DNA of 64,000 nt, taken from positions 248,001-312,000 of the forward strand of contig CBDATG010000002.1 in the NCBI GenBank assembly GCA_965200145.1, in the 5' to 3' direction. This DNA is from CBDATG01 sp965200145. Its GTDB lineage: Bacteria; Chloroflexota; Dehalococcoidia; Lucifugimonadales; Lucifugimonadaceae. The position numbers were made by a program, and so were the translations under genes. The notes under the pieces were generated by a model. That model was not told where the DNA came from. It worked only from the letters and a program-made list of their open reading frames with translations, and did no database searches. The stretch's first letter is position 1. Every line of letters begins with the position of its first letter. Positions 53,390 to 61,563 of the stretch are shown here, piece after piece.

Positions 53390-54417
53390 GTCACTTACTG
53401 GAAGCTGACCGTCTCACCAAGGTTTTCAGCCGAGGCGTGTTCAATAAGACCCACAATGTCGCAGTGCGAGACCTAAGCCTGACGATAGGCGAGGACGAAC
53501 CGTCCATCACGGTGATCGCTGGCGAGAGCGGGAGCGGCAAGACGACCCTGGCATCGATGCTGTTGGGTTTCTTGAAGCCCTCTCACGGCGCAATCCGGTT
53601 CCGCGGGAACGATATCCATCGGCTCAAGGGAGCTGATTGGCGTGACTTTCGACGCAATGTGCAACCCGTATTCCAGGATCCTTTCGAGGTTTTCAACCCC
53701 GTTTACCGCGTTGACCGTATCTTGACACAACCGGCGAAGTTGTACGGATTGGCGGCTACGGACGACGAAGCGCGCGACTTTATAGAGGAGGCATTGAGGC
53801 AGGTCGGATTGCGCCCAGCTGAAACCTTGGGCAGGTTCCCGCACCAGCTGAGCGGCGGACAGCGTCAGAGAATCACTGTCGCGCGTGCATTCCTGCTGAA
53901 ACCGCGCGTGCTGATCGCCGATGAGCCAGTGTCGATGATCGACGCTTCCTTGAGGGCAACGGTCTTAGAGAGTTTGCGTGAGTTGAAGACTGAGTTAGGT
54001 GTGTCAATCGTCTACATCACGCATGACCTGATGACGGCGTTCCAGATTGGCGATGCGATATATGTTCTCTACAGAGGCGATGTGGTCGAAGCGGGGGATG
54101 CCGAAAAGGTGATTCAGTCCCCCGCGCATCCTTACACGAGATTGCTGATGGGCTCGATACCTGTTCCGGATCCACGTGTGCAATGGGGTGCAGACCTGCC
54201 GGTAACGACGATGGCTGACGATGCCAACCAGGCGGACGATCGTGGTTGTGTGTTCGCGCCTAGGTGTCCGGATGTGCATGAGTTATGCCGACAGGAGCCG
54301 CCACCGCACTTCGCATCCGAGGCGGGACGCGCCGTCAAGTGTTTCCTGTACGACGACAAGCCCCGAGTCGATAACAATCGGTTGCTCGAGTCGACCGCGA
54401 GTGCGGGGTCAGTCTGA
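53386..54417 (+). CDS. dppF: ABC transporter ATPase, DppF/OppF type
   Basis: Second ATPase of the importer, 343 residues. Walker A is IAGESGSGKTTLASMLLG, the signature is HQLSGGQRQRITVARA and Walker B is VLIADEPVSMIDA. In Walker B, MI replaces the usual AL of the D-loop region, the kind of deviation seen when one of a pair of ATPase sites is less active. The C-terminal Cys cluster reads GCVFAPRCPDVHELC. Start ATG overlaps the dppD stop. Confidence 0.93.
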   Translation: MSHLLEADRLTKVFSRGVFNKTHNVAVRDLSLTIGEDEPSITVIAGESGSGKTTLASMLLGFLKPSHGAIRFRGNDIHRLKGADWRDFRRNVQPVFQDPFEVFNPVYRVDRILTQPAKLYGLAATDDEARDFIEEALRQVGLRPAETLGRFPHQLSGGQRQRITVARAFLLKPRVLIADEPVSMIDASLRATVLESLRELKTELGVSIVYITHDLMTAFQIGDAIYVLYRGDVVEAGDAEKVIQSPAHPYTRLLMGSIPVPDPRVQWGADLPVTTMADDANQADDRGCVFAPRCPDVHELCRQEPPPHFASEAGRAVKCFLYDDKPRVDNNRLLESTASAGSV

Positions 54418-54419
54418 GA

Positions 54420-54448
54420 TTGACTAGAAACTAACACGCGATTAGCAT
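54420..54448 (+). promoter_or_regulatory. Promoter of the solute-binding protein gene
   Basis: TTGACT at 54420-54425 and TAGCAT at 54443-54448 with the ideal 17-bp spacer. Transcription would begin near 54455, giving a leader of about 54 nt that ends with AGGAGGG at 54498-54504. A separate strong promoter and ribosome-binding site would allow the binding protein to be made in excess over the permease. Confidence 0.6.
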
Positions 54449-54508
54449 AGCGCACAAATCAGCGTTTGAATGTTTGATGAAATCGTCAATATCCAATAGG
54501 AGGGATAG

Positions 54509-56446
54509 ATGAGTCCGTTCAAGAGTATTAGGTCATTCGCCGTCATCGGGGTGGCGTTGGCAATGGTGGCCGCGGTCGCATGTACTACCACCGTCGTTGA
54601 AACGGTGGTAGTTACCCAGGAGACGGAGCGCGTCGTTGAGCAGACCGTAGTCGTTACTCAGGAGGTGGAGCGAACCGTCGTGGTGCGTGAGCAACAGGAA
54701 GTTGTTGTAACGGCTACCCCAGAGCCCACAGCGGTTCCCGCTCCCGCGTCAGGTACCGGGGACCTGCCGCCAGTTCCGCGAGACCGAACTCTCGTGATCG
54801 CGATGGGAGGACAGCAGCTCGACCCGGCGAACATGAACCTTCTATCTGGTGGAGGTCTCAGCCGCATCAGGACGTTCTCCAACAACAGCTGGCTTGAGTT
54901 CCTCTTCTACTTCGGACATCACGACGGAGAGGTGAAGCCATGGCTCGCGAGGGATTGGCAATACAACGATGCATATGACGAGGTCACGATTACACTGCGA
55001 GATGACGCTCACTGGTCTGATGGCACGCCGTTTACATCCGCGGATGTTGTTTACACCTGGCAAGACCTGATACTCAACAACCCGTCGTCTGCCTTCCACT
55101 TCAGGTTGAAGGATGTCGTCGAGAGCGTGACGGCACCTGATGACTACACGGTGCAACTCAACCTCACGCGGCCAGACCGCCGGATCTTCTTCATCCTGTT
55201 CCAAGAGAACTCTGAGGAGCAGCTCCCGGTGCTGCCCAAACACATCTGGGAGGGTAAAGACCCCGAGACTTTCGAAAACGTTGATATCGCCCAGGGCTGG
55301 CCCGTCGGAACAGGCGCCTTCAAACTAGTGAAAGCCGCACCAGAAGCACTCATATTCGATCGAGATGACAACTGGTGGGCGGCGAAGGCGGGTTTTGCAC
55401 CGTTACCCGAAGTTCAGCGCATCGTCTTCGCACCATCTGGCGACGAGCAGTCGATCGCGTTGCGACTGGCGGCGAACGAGGTTGACTTGCAGTTCACGTT
55501 CCAGCCCGGTCTGTTCGAGCTGACTCGCGTCCGCAACCCGAAGGTGATGTCTTGGCAGGACGAGCCTTTCAAGCACGACCCGAACGGTTGCATGATCTCG
55601 ATGACCATGAACAACAAAGTCAAGCCGTTCGACGATCCTGCGGTTAGACGCGCACTGAACTTCGCCATCGACAAGCAAGCGGTGGCAAACCTCGCCTTTG
55701 AGGGCACGACGGACCCAATCTCGGTACCGCTCGCGACAGGCTTCCCGGGTCCGGCCGCTTACTACGAGAAGATACGCGACCTGATAGAAGCGGACGGCGC
55801 TGACCAACACAACCCGGAGAAGGCGGCAGAGATCATGATGGCCGCAGGATACTCGATGAATGGTGACGGTTTCTGGACAGATTCCTCGGGCGAGACGTTG
55901 AAGATCGAGCTCTGGAATCCATCCCCCGCGTACTGGAAGATGTCTAGGGCAGGTACCGCAGTCGTTGAGAGCGCGCAACGTGCAGGGTTTGACGCGGTAG
56001 AGCGACGTGGACTGACTGGATTCTGGGGCAAACAGGCGGTCGGTGACCTGCCTTCATGGCTGACTTGGCATTGCGGAAGCACTGTCGAACCGTTCCAGAC
56101 TTACGTCCACTGGCACTCCGACAACTCTGCCGACATCGGCGAAACGGTCGCATACTTCCTGTCGTCGCCGCGCTACGAAAATCCAGAGTACGACTCGATA
56201 CTCGACGAAATGCGTGGGATGGAGGCCTCACCGGATAACGCGGCATACGTTGCCTTGTTCCGCCAGGCCACGGAGATCATCCTGCGAGACATGCCGGAGA
56301 TTCAACTCGTGATTGATGGTCACATCAACGCAATGAATACCACGTATTGGACTGGCTGGCCGACACGAGAAACCTCCGACCTCAGGTCAGAGCGAATATG
56401 GGCAGAGTTCTACCTCGCCATCATTCGGTTGCAACCCGCCAACTGA
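54509..56446 (+). CDS. dppA: ABC transporter solute-binding lipoprotein, family 5
   Basis: Extracytoplasmic binding protein of the peptide/nickel class, 645 residues. The signal peptide ends AAVAC, with Cys near residue 25. A Val/Glu-rich repetitive linker follows (VVETVVVTQETERVVEQT), then TATPEPTAVPAP. The binding fold begins near residue 85. It includes DDAHWSDGTPFTSADVVYTW, the family 5 signature, and DDPAVRRALNFAIDKQAVAN. The substrate is probably a peptide or similar amphipathic solute. AGGAGGG lies just upstream of ATG. A strong hairpin follows its stop. Confidence 0.93.
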   Translation: MSPFKSIRSFAVIGVALAMVAAVACTTTVVETVVVTQETERVVEQTVVVTQEVERTVVVREQQEVVVTATPEPTAVPAPASGTGDLPPVPRDRTLVIAMGGQQLDPANMNLLSGGGLSRIRTFSNNSWLEFLFYFGHHDGEVKPWLARDWQYNDAYDEVTITLRDDAHWSDGTPFTSADVVYTWQDLILNNPSSAFHFRLKDVVESVTAPDDYTVQLNLTRPDRRIFFILFQENSEEQLPVLPKHIWEGKDPETFENVDIAQGWPVGTGAFKLVKAAPEALIFDRDDNWWAAKAGFAPLPEVQRIVFAPSGDEQSIALRLAANEVDLQFTFQPGLFELTRVRNPKVMSWQDEPFKHDPNGCMISMTMNNKVKPFDDPAVRRALNFAIDKQAVANLAFEGTTDPISVPLATGFPGPAAYYEKIRDLIEADGADQHNPEKAAEIMMAAGYSMNGDGFWTDSSGETLKIELWNPSPAYWKMSRAGTAVVESAQRAGFDAVERRGLTGFWGKQAVGDLPSWLTWHCGSTVEPFQTYVHWHSDNSADIGETVAYFLSSPRYENPEYDSILDEMRGMEASPDNAAYVALFRQATEIILRDMPEIQLVIDGHINAMNTTYWTGWPTRETSDLRSERIWAEFYLAIIRLQPAN

Positions 56447-56470
56447 GACTCGTTCCACCGATAGTGAACC

Positions 56471-56512
56471 GTCTGGGAACGGGAGCGCATCTCGATGCTC
56501 CCGTCCCCAGAC
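56471..56512 (+). terminator. Long hairpin after the solute-binding protein gene
   Basis: GTCTGGG at 56471-56477 pairs with CCCAGAC at 56506-56512. ACGGGAGC at 56479-56486 pairs with GCTCCCGT at 56497-56504. One A-C mismatch separates the two blocks and the loop is 10 nt. It is the strongest stem in the window. There is no T tract, so it may protect the mRNA end or attenuate transcription into the next permease gene. Confidence 0.65.
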
Positions 56513-56569
56513 AGCGTCCAACATGCTCGCCCGACGGTTGACGCATAGGGCGACTGGGCGCGTGCGTGA

Positions 56570-57466
56570 ATGAGCGCGACATCGCAGGCATGGCGGCGAG
56601 TCGCCACCATATTGGTTACCGTTATCGGTGCCGGCACGGTCATCTATTTCGTACCAGTCTTGGCTTTGGGACGTTACGCGAGCGGATGGGAGCCGGTACT
56701 GGATGGATACTTGACTTGGTGGGCCGGACTAGCACAAGGCAGCTTTATCACGCCTAAAGTCAGTCAAGCACTGCCGTGGACGTTGACGCTGGTCGGAATG
56801 TCCACCGCAATCGCATTTCTAATCGGTACGTTCGCCGGCGCGCTGGTCGCTTCTCCCGTGAAACGCTTCGGAGTCATTGCGCGCTGGGCAACCCCTGCCG
56901 CTCTGACCTTGTACGCCACGCCGTTCTTCGTGCTAGGCATGGTGATGATTTGGGTGTTCGTGTGGTTGTTGGACTGGTTTCCCAGCGGGGGAGGTTACAC
57001 ATTAGGCGAAACTCCAGAGTGGAACCCCGCAGGAGTCGCAACCTTGCTCTGGCACGGCACGTTGCCCTTTACCTGCATAGTCGTCGCAGGAATCGCCCAG
57101 TGGCTAGTACTGATGCGGTCTGTGATGGTGATGACCGAAGGCGAGGACTACGTCCTCTTGGCGCGATCAATGGGGCTTAACCCGTGGCGCGTCCTCTCGT
57201 GGTACAAGATGCGAAACTGCCTGCTACCTCAAGTCACGCACCTGGTCATGAATATGGGACTTATCCTGACGGGGACGGTGTTAGTTGAGATAGTGTTCGC
57301 ATATCCAGGGATCGGATATGTCTTGCAACAGGCGATACTAGGGAACGACTTCGGCACTGTGACCTCGGTAGTCATCACGACGAGTGTGCTGTTCGCGCTA
57401 CTGTTGGCGGTGCTGGAGATCGCATACCCGTTGATTGATCGGCGGATAGGACTAGCGACCGGTTAG
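56570..57466 (+). CDS. Second DppB-type ABC permease without partner
   Basis: Paralogue of the DppB-type permease upstream, 298 residues with six helices. Shared blocks are GGGYTLGETPEWNPAG, MTEGEDYVLLARSMGLNPWR (EAA loop) and FAYPGIGYVLQQAIL. Compared with the first copy, the N-terminal region is rewritten: the usual periplasmic loop between helices 1 and 2 is shorter and lacks the DPIQ-type start. No second DppC gene follows. It may pair with the DppC encoded upstream to form an alternative channel, or with one encoded elsewhere. Confidence 0.88.
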   Translation: MSATSQAWRRVATILVTVIGAGTVIYFVPVLALGRYASGWEPVLDGYLTWWAGLAQGSFITPKVSQALPWTLTLVGMSTAIAFLIGTFAGALVASPVKRFGVIARWATPAALTLYATPFFVLGMVMIWVFVWLLDWFPSGGGYTLGETPEWNPAGVATLLWHGTLPFTCIVVAGIAQWLVLMRSVMVMTEGEDYVLLARSMGLNPWRVLSWYKMRNCLLPQVTHLVMNMGLILTGTVLVEIVFAYPGIGYVLQQAILGNDFGTVTSVVITTSVLFALLLAVLEIAYPLIDRRIGLATG

Positions 57467-57468
57467 AG

Positions 57469-59205
57469 GTGGACCTGCAGATGCACCGCTTCGGAGGGGC
57501 AGTAGTCCGCGCAACCACTGATAGGGCAATCTTCGGTCCGTTGGTTGTGCTGCTGGTCGCGTTGGCACTGGCTTTAGCGTGTGTGCGTTCGGCTGACGAA
57601 GCAACACCGATCGGAGTCACCGAGACGGCCGCGACCGCAACGCCAACACATTCGCCCGTAGCCCGTTCGGCTTTGACACCGAGCCCGACATTGACACCGG
57701 CGACCACAGTTGCTCGGACATCGCCCCCGACGATCGCGTACACCGCGACATTGTTGCCAATTCAAATGCCGCATCCCAAACCGAGCCCGACATCGACGCG
57801 GACTCCTACCACGACCGCGATACCTGATCCGATACCTAGCCCTCTGCCAACCTACACCGTTACGCCCTCACCCTCATTTACTCCGGCACCAAACAGGACT
57901 CCACTGCCGACGACCACTTCCACGCCATCGCCGACGCTGCTTCCGACTGCCACTCCAACGCCGACGCCAACCCCAACTCCGACTCCGAGTGCAACACCTA
58001 CGCCTTCCGCAACGCCCACACCGACACTTCTGCCCACTGCGACTCCATTGCCTACGCCAACCTCAACTCCTACGCCAACCGCGACACCGACTCCCACGCC
58101 CCCACCGTACGAATTGGTTATTCGTGACACGGAGTACGGGTTTGAGATGGATATCCCTGGGAATTGGACAAAACTCGACGACGACCGGTATCGACGTCCT
58201 GGAGGGCATGGGTACATCACGGTGATATCGGGGCTACTGGAGGATGAAACCCTTGAGGAATACGCCGCCGATGTGAGGGATAATCTATACCGCGATTGGT
58301 GGCCCGACGCCACTTTGCTGGAGGTCGATCAGTTCGAGCGCGTCGACGCAGATGGACGCGAGTACTACAGGATGAGGTACCGCGTTCAAGAGTCCCCTGA
58401 ATACTGCGTGCTAGATGTGATTGAGGTCGTGGGTGTTGCCGATGTACTTCCCGGCCAGCGTGTGGGATTCCGCCTGAGAGGCGATTCATGCGAATGGCGT
58501 CAGCTCACTTCGATTCGGCGCATAGTCCAGTCCTTCCGCGTCATTGTGCGACCTGTGAGCTACTACACACAGTTCATCGATGTAGATGGCGTCATCATCA
58601 AGGCCAACGAAGATGTCGTCCCGGATGCGATGTACAGGGCCGCGGAGACGGTTGATGCCATGATGCAGGGACGCTTGGACATCGTGGAGTGCCTCGCGGA
58701 TGCGGAGGCAGCGGTCGCGATTGTTGGAGAAACAGAGTGGGTCACGACCCTGCCAGAGTTTAGATGGTTATCAGGCCGCGAAGATTTCACTGGGCGCCCA
58801 TATGACGGGTTTTCGATCCGCGGGCTTGGAGCAGTCGCAGGGCAACCCGTGTCGGCTACTTCAGAGGAAAACCTACTTCGCAATTCCGAGGCGTACGAGT
58901 TTATCGACGTTACCATCCACGAGTTCGCACACGCGATTGAGAATCTGTGCCTAACGGAATCTGATCGGGTCAGGTTGATCGCACTTTATGAATCCATCTT
59001 GGCCACCGGTCGAATCGATGGAACGCACGCATCGGCCGATGTAGACGAGTTCTTCGCGGTCTTCTCGACTGTGTACTTCAACGCCACGCGGGAGCTTTAC
59101 TGGTTGGTCGAAGATCAAGCTGAACTGGCCGACAGGTATCCCGACGTGTATTCGTTCTTGTGGGAGATTTACGGCACGGTGTCAACGGAGGCGTTCCGCC
59201 GTTGA
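57469..59205 (+). CDS. Thr-Pro-rich lipoprotein with putative zinc metalloprotease domain
   Basis: Exported 578-residue protein from GTG 57469, two bases after the permease stop. The signal peptide ends ALALAC, with Cys about residue 39. A linker of about 170 residues rich in Thr, Pro, Ser and Ala follows. Residues 220-365 form an unknown alpha/beta domain (YELVIRDTEYGFEMDIPGNW). The C-terminal domain has HEFAHAIENL at about residues 484-493 and DEFFAVFSTVYF about 40 residues later. This is the HExxH plus downstream Glu layout of gluzincin-like zinc proteases. The substrate and activation are unknown. Confidence 0.72.
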   Translation: MDLQMHRFGGAVVRATTDRAIFGPLVVLLVALALALACVRSADEATPIGVTETAATATPTHSPVARSALTPSPTLTPATTVARTSPPTIAYTATLLPIQMPHPKPSPTSTRTPTTTAIPDPIPSPLPTYTVTPSPSFTPAPNRTPLPTTTSTPSPTLLPTATPTPTPTPTPTPSATPTPSATPTPTLLPTATPLPTPTSTPTPTATPTPTPPPYELVIRDTEYGFEMDIPGNWTKLDDDRYRRPGGHGYITVISGLLEDETLEEYAADVRDNLYRDWWPDATLLEVDQFERVDADGREYYRMRYRVQESPEYCVLDVIEVVGVADVLPGQRVGFRLRGDSCEWRQLTSIRRIVQSFRVIVRPVSYYTQFIDVDGVIIKANEDVVPDAMYRAAETVDAMMQGRLDIVECLADAEAAVAIVGETEWVTTLPEFRWLSGREDFTGRPYDGFSIRGLGAVAGQPVSATSEENLLRNSEAYEFIDVTIHEFAHAIENLCLTESDRVRLIALYESILATGRIDGTHASADVDEFFAVFSTVYFNATRELYWLVEDQAELADRYPDVYSFLWEIYGTVSTEAFRR

Positions 59206-59217
59206 GTCGGCGCACCT

Positions 59218-59673
59218 CTACTCGCCGGGGTTGATCAGTATCTCACGGTTGTATCTGGCGCGTAGCCAGATGTCGCCGTTTTCGGCATCGATGCCAACGA
59301 TGCCATAGCCGTTACGGATATCGTACGGCACATCGTGGTCGCCGAAGTTGCCCCCTATCTGGACCGCCCAGATCTGCCTGTCGAGTCTCGGGGAGTCTTC
59401 GGTGAACAACTCCGTTCCTGTCAGTTCCTGCAAATCACGCATCAACATGCTTCCTGTGCGTATCTTGACCTGCTGATGTCCGTAGAAATTGATCGACTCC
59501 AGAAGCTCCTCGTGTTCTTCTTTGGCGATCTCAATCGCTTCCTGTTCGGTCAACGGAGGGTCGGGGTTAAGCGTCGGGACATCTAACGGAGCGGTACCAT
59601 CGCCTCCGCATGACATCACGACCGCCAACACCGCGACTGTTGCAATCGCTACGCCGAGGGGTCTCGCAAACAT
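59218..59673 (-). CDS. Small lipoprotein of unknown function
   Basis: Not recognised. ATG 59673 gives 151 residues with a signal peptide ending VVMSC, a plausible lipobox, then a Gly/Pro-rich spacer. The mature part begins LTEQEAIEIAKEEHEELLES and continues with beta strands (QIWAVQIGG, GYGIVGIDAENGDIW). The helix-then-strands layout recalls PepSY-like domains, which start with an xxAxxIA helix, but the match is weak. The frame extends upstream to 59757 without a signal at that start. It is convergent with the protease-like gene and only 12 nt from it. Confidence 0.65.
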   Translation of the reverse strand: MFARPLGVAIATVAVLAVVMSCGGDGTAPLDVPTLNPDPPLTEQEAIEIAKEEHEELLESINFYGHQQVKIRTGSMLMRDLQELTGTELFTEDSPRLDRQIWAVQIGGNFGDHDVPYDIRNGYGIVGIDAENGDIWLRARYNREILINPGE

Positions 59674-59704
59674 GACGTGCCGCTCCGGTCCTGATGCCGG
59701 GCGG

Positions 59705-60601
59705 TTACCCCGCGTTGGGCAACGCTTCGACTCGTCGGGCGATGTCCTTAGTCTCAACTATGTGCTTGCCGAGCCCGAGCTTTTTGCGGTCCATGCCCAT
59801 CGCCAATCCGAGCAGCTGTGGCAGATGCATAATCGGCAAGTCGGCCTTGTCGCGTCGGTTCTGCCGGCGAGCCTTAGGTTGGTAACCATCCAGATTCAAA
59901 TGGCACAGCGGGCAGGGTGTGACCATGGCATCCGCGCCACGATCGCGCGCAGCACCGGTGTGGTTCGAGACCATCCGCAACGAGTTGCGCTGATTAATGA
60001 ACAGTATCGGGAAGCCGCAACACGCTGTCTTGCCGGGAAAATCTGTAACGTTCGCCCCTGTCGCCTCAATGACCGACTCCAGCGAGGTTTGTCTTTGCGG
60101 ATTCTCATTGAAACCGAGCGCATCGGAAGGGCGCACGATGTAGCAACCGTAGAACGGCGCGAAGTTTATGCCCGCGAGCTCCTTGACGAATGTGCGCTTC
60201 AGGGCATCAATCCCGATATCTTCAATCAGCACCCACAGGAGATGTTTAACCGTCGTGTTGCCGTTGTATTGCAGCCCTTCTTCGGCGAGAGTAGCGTTGA
60301 TCTCTGCCAAGTATTCGGGATCTCGCCGCACGCGATGATCGGCCTGCGAGATGACCCCTTGGCATGTGGAGCAGATGGTCAGGATTGGCAGACCCATTTT
60401 CTCTGCCATGGCGAGCGTCCTGACATTCAGCGTGTCGCCCAGTTTTTGGTTCTTCTCCTGCAAGACACCAGCACCCGTGCACGCCGCACCGTGCATTTCG
60501 ACCCACTCGATGCCGAGGCGTTCCATAACAGCGACGGCCGAGTCGAACAGCTCCGGTCCCGCCCCTCTGGCAACACAACCGGGGTAGAAGGCGAACTTCA
60601 T
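59705..60601 (-). CDS. sdhE: E-type succinate dehydrogenase subunit, HdrB-like (CCG domains)
   Basis: Heterodisulfide-reductase-B-like subunit that takes the place of the cytochrome b anchor in E-type complex II. It has two cysteine-rich domains. The first, residues 1-90, has YPGCVARG, GAACTGAG and CSTCQG, so the canonical CCG is altered to ACTG. The second has FYGCYIVRP, TACCGFPIL and TPCPLCHLNLD, a full CX(n)CCGX(n)CXXC set. It has 298 residues and no transmembrane helix; membrane contact is probably by amphipathic helices. ATG 60601 overlaps the sdhB stop. This sdhE is not the flavinylation factor of the same name. Confidence 0.87.
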   Translation of the reverse strand: MKFAFYPGCVARGAGPELFDSAVAVMERLGIEWVEMHGAACTGAGVLQEKNQKLGDTLNVRTLAMAEKMGLPILTICSTCQGVISQADHRVRRDPEYLAEINATLAEEGLQYNGNTTVKHLLWVLIEDIGIDALKRTFVKELAGINFAPFYGCYIVRPSDALGFNENPQRQTSLESVIEATGANVTDFPGKTACCGFPILFINQRNSLRMVSNHTGAARDRGADAMVTPCPLCHLNLDGYQPKARRQNRRDKADLPIMHLPQLLGLAMGMDRKKLGLGKHIVETKDIARRVEALPNAG

Positions 60602-61563
60602 CGCTTTGACTCCGAATCGATCTTGTCAAAGAGCGCGGTTATCTTTTCCTTGCCATCGGCCTTGTGTGGCGACACCGGAGGCAACTTGCCCTTCATTAGA
60701 GAACGCAAGCCTATCTCAGCCAAGTCGAAGAGCCTGGGAACGTTGGTGTAGCCGGCAGATTCCACAGCCAATCGAGTTTCGTCTAGTCTGCCGTTCTTAC
60801 GCACCGATTTCGTGAACGAGTTGGTGTGTCTGTAACCCGGCGTGTCGGTATTGCCATCTTCAATGGCCGCTTCGCGAAGCTCCATGATGCGCGTCATCGG
60901 CGCAACGTCTTTGGGGCAGACCTCAACGCACTTGAAACAACGTGTGCAGTCCCATATCCCGCCATCACTATCGTTTAACTCCTGTAGCCGTTCCGACCGG
61001 ACATCATCGCGCGGGTCTTCTACGAACCTCCAAGCCTTGGCGAGGGCAGCAGGTCCAATGAAGTTTGAATCGACCTCCAGCACGGTGCAATCGGAGACGC
61101 ACGCGCCACACATGATGCAGTTCATGGCAGTAAGTAAGTTGACCATCGACTCGTTCGATGCGATGAACTCGCCCGACTCGGGTTCCGAATCGGCTTGTAG
61201 GTAAGGACCAACTTGGCGTACTTTGTCAAAGAATGGATCAAGTGAGACGACTAGGTCTTTGATGACTGGTTGATTCCCCATCGGCTCGATCACGACTGGG
61301 TCATCGTCCGTGACGATTTCGGCGAGACGCGTCTTACAAACGAGCTTCGCCTCTCCGTTGACGCGCATTCCGCATGATCCACAGATGGAAGCGCGGCAGG
61401 CGCAACGCAGTGCAAGCGACGGATCCTCCTCTTCACGAACATGGATCAGGGCATCAAGAACCGTAGATTGCGGGTGAAGGTCGAGGGCGAAGTCGTCCCA
61501 GCGAGACTCGCCGGGTTGCATCGTCTCGGGATCGTGCCGTTTGACTCTAATGTTGGCTTTCAT
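60598..61563 (-). CDS. sdhB: Succinate dehydrogenase/fumarate reductase iron-sulphur subunit
   Basis: Electron-transfer subunit, 321 residues. The [2Fe-2S] cysteines are C56, C61, C64 and C76 (CRASICGSC, then VCKT). The first tetranuclear set is C149-C152-C155-C159 (CIMCGACVSDC). The second is C206-C209-C212-C216-P (CTRCFKCVEVCP). Classical SdhB has CxxxxxCxxxCP at the last site and binds [3Fe-4S]; the extra Cys here suggests a second [4Fe-4S], as in E-type and thiol-fumarate reductase-like enzymes. About 80 extra C-terminal residues follow. The stop of sdhA abuts its ATG. Confidence 0.92.
   Translation of the reverse strand: MKANIRVKRHDPETMQPGESRWDDFALDLHPQSTVLDALIHVREEEDPSLALRCACRASICGSCGMRVNGEAKLVCKTRLAEIVTDDDPVVIEPMGNQPVIKDLVVSLDPFFDKVRQVGPYLQADSEPESGEFIASNESMVNLLTAMNCIMCGACVSDCTVLEVDSNFIGPAALAKAWRFVEDPRDDVRSERLQELNDSDGGIWDCTRCFKCVEVCPKDVAPMTRIMELREAAIEDGNTDTPGYRHTNSFTKSVRKNGRLDETRLAVESAGYTNVPRLFDLAEIGLRSLMKGKLPPVSPHKADGKEKITALFDKIDSESKR

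Noticed and set aside
57600..58110. Repetitive CCNACN-like DNA that resembles a tandem repeat or CRISPR
   Set aside because: The repeat is in frame and encodes the Thr-Pro-rich linker of the lipoprotein; units vary in length and there are no spacers.
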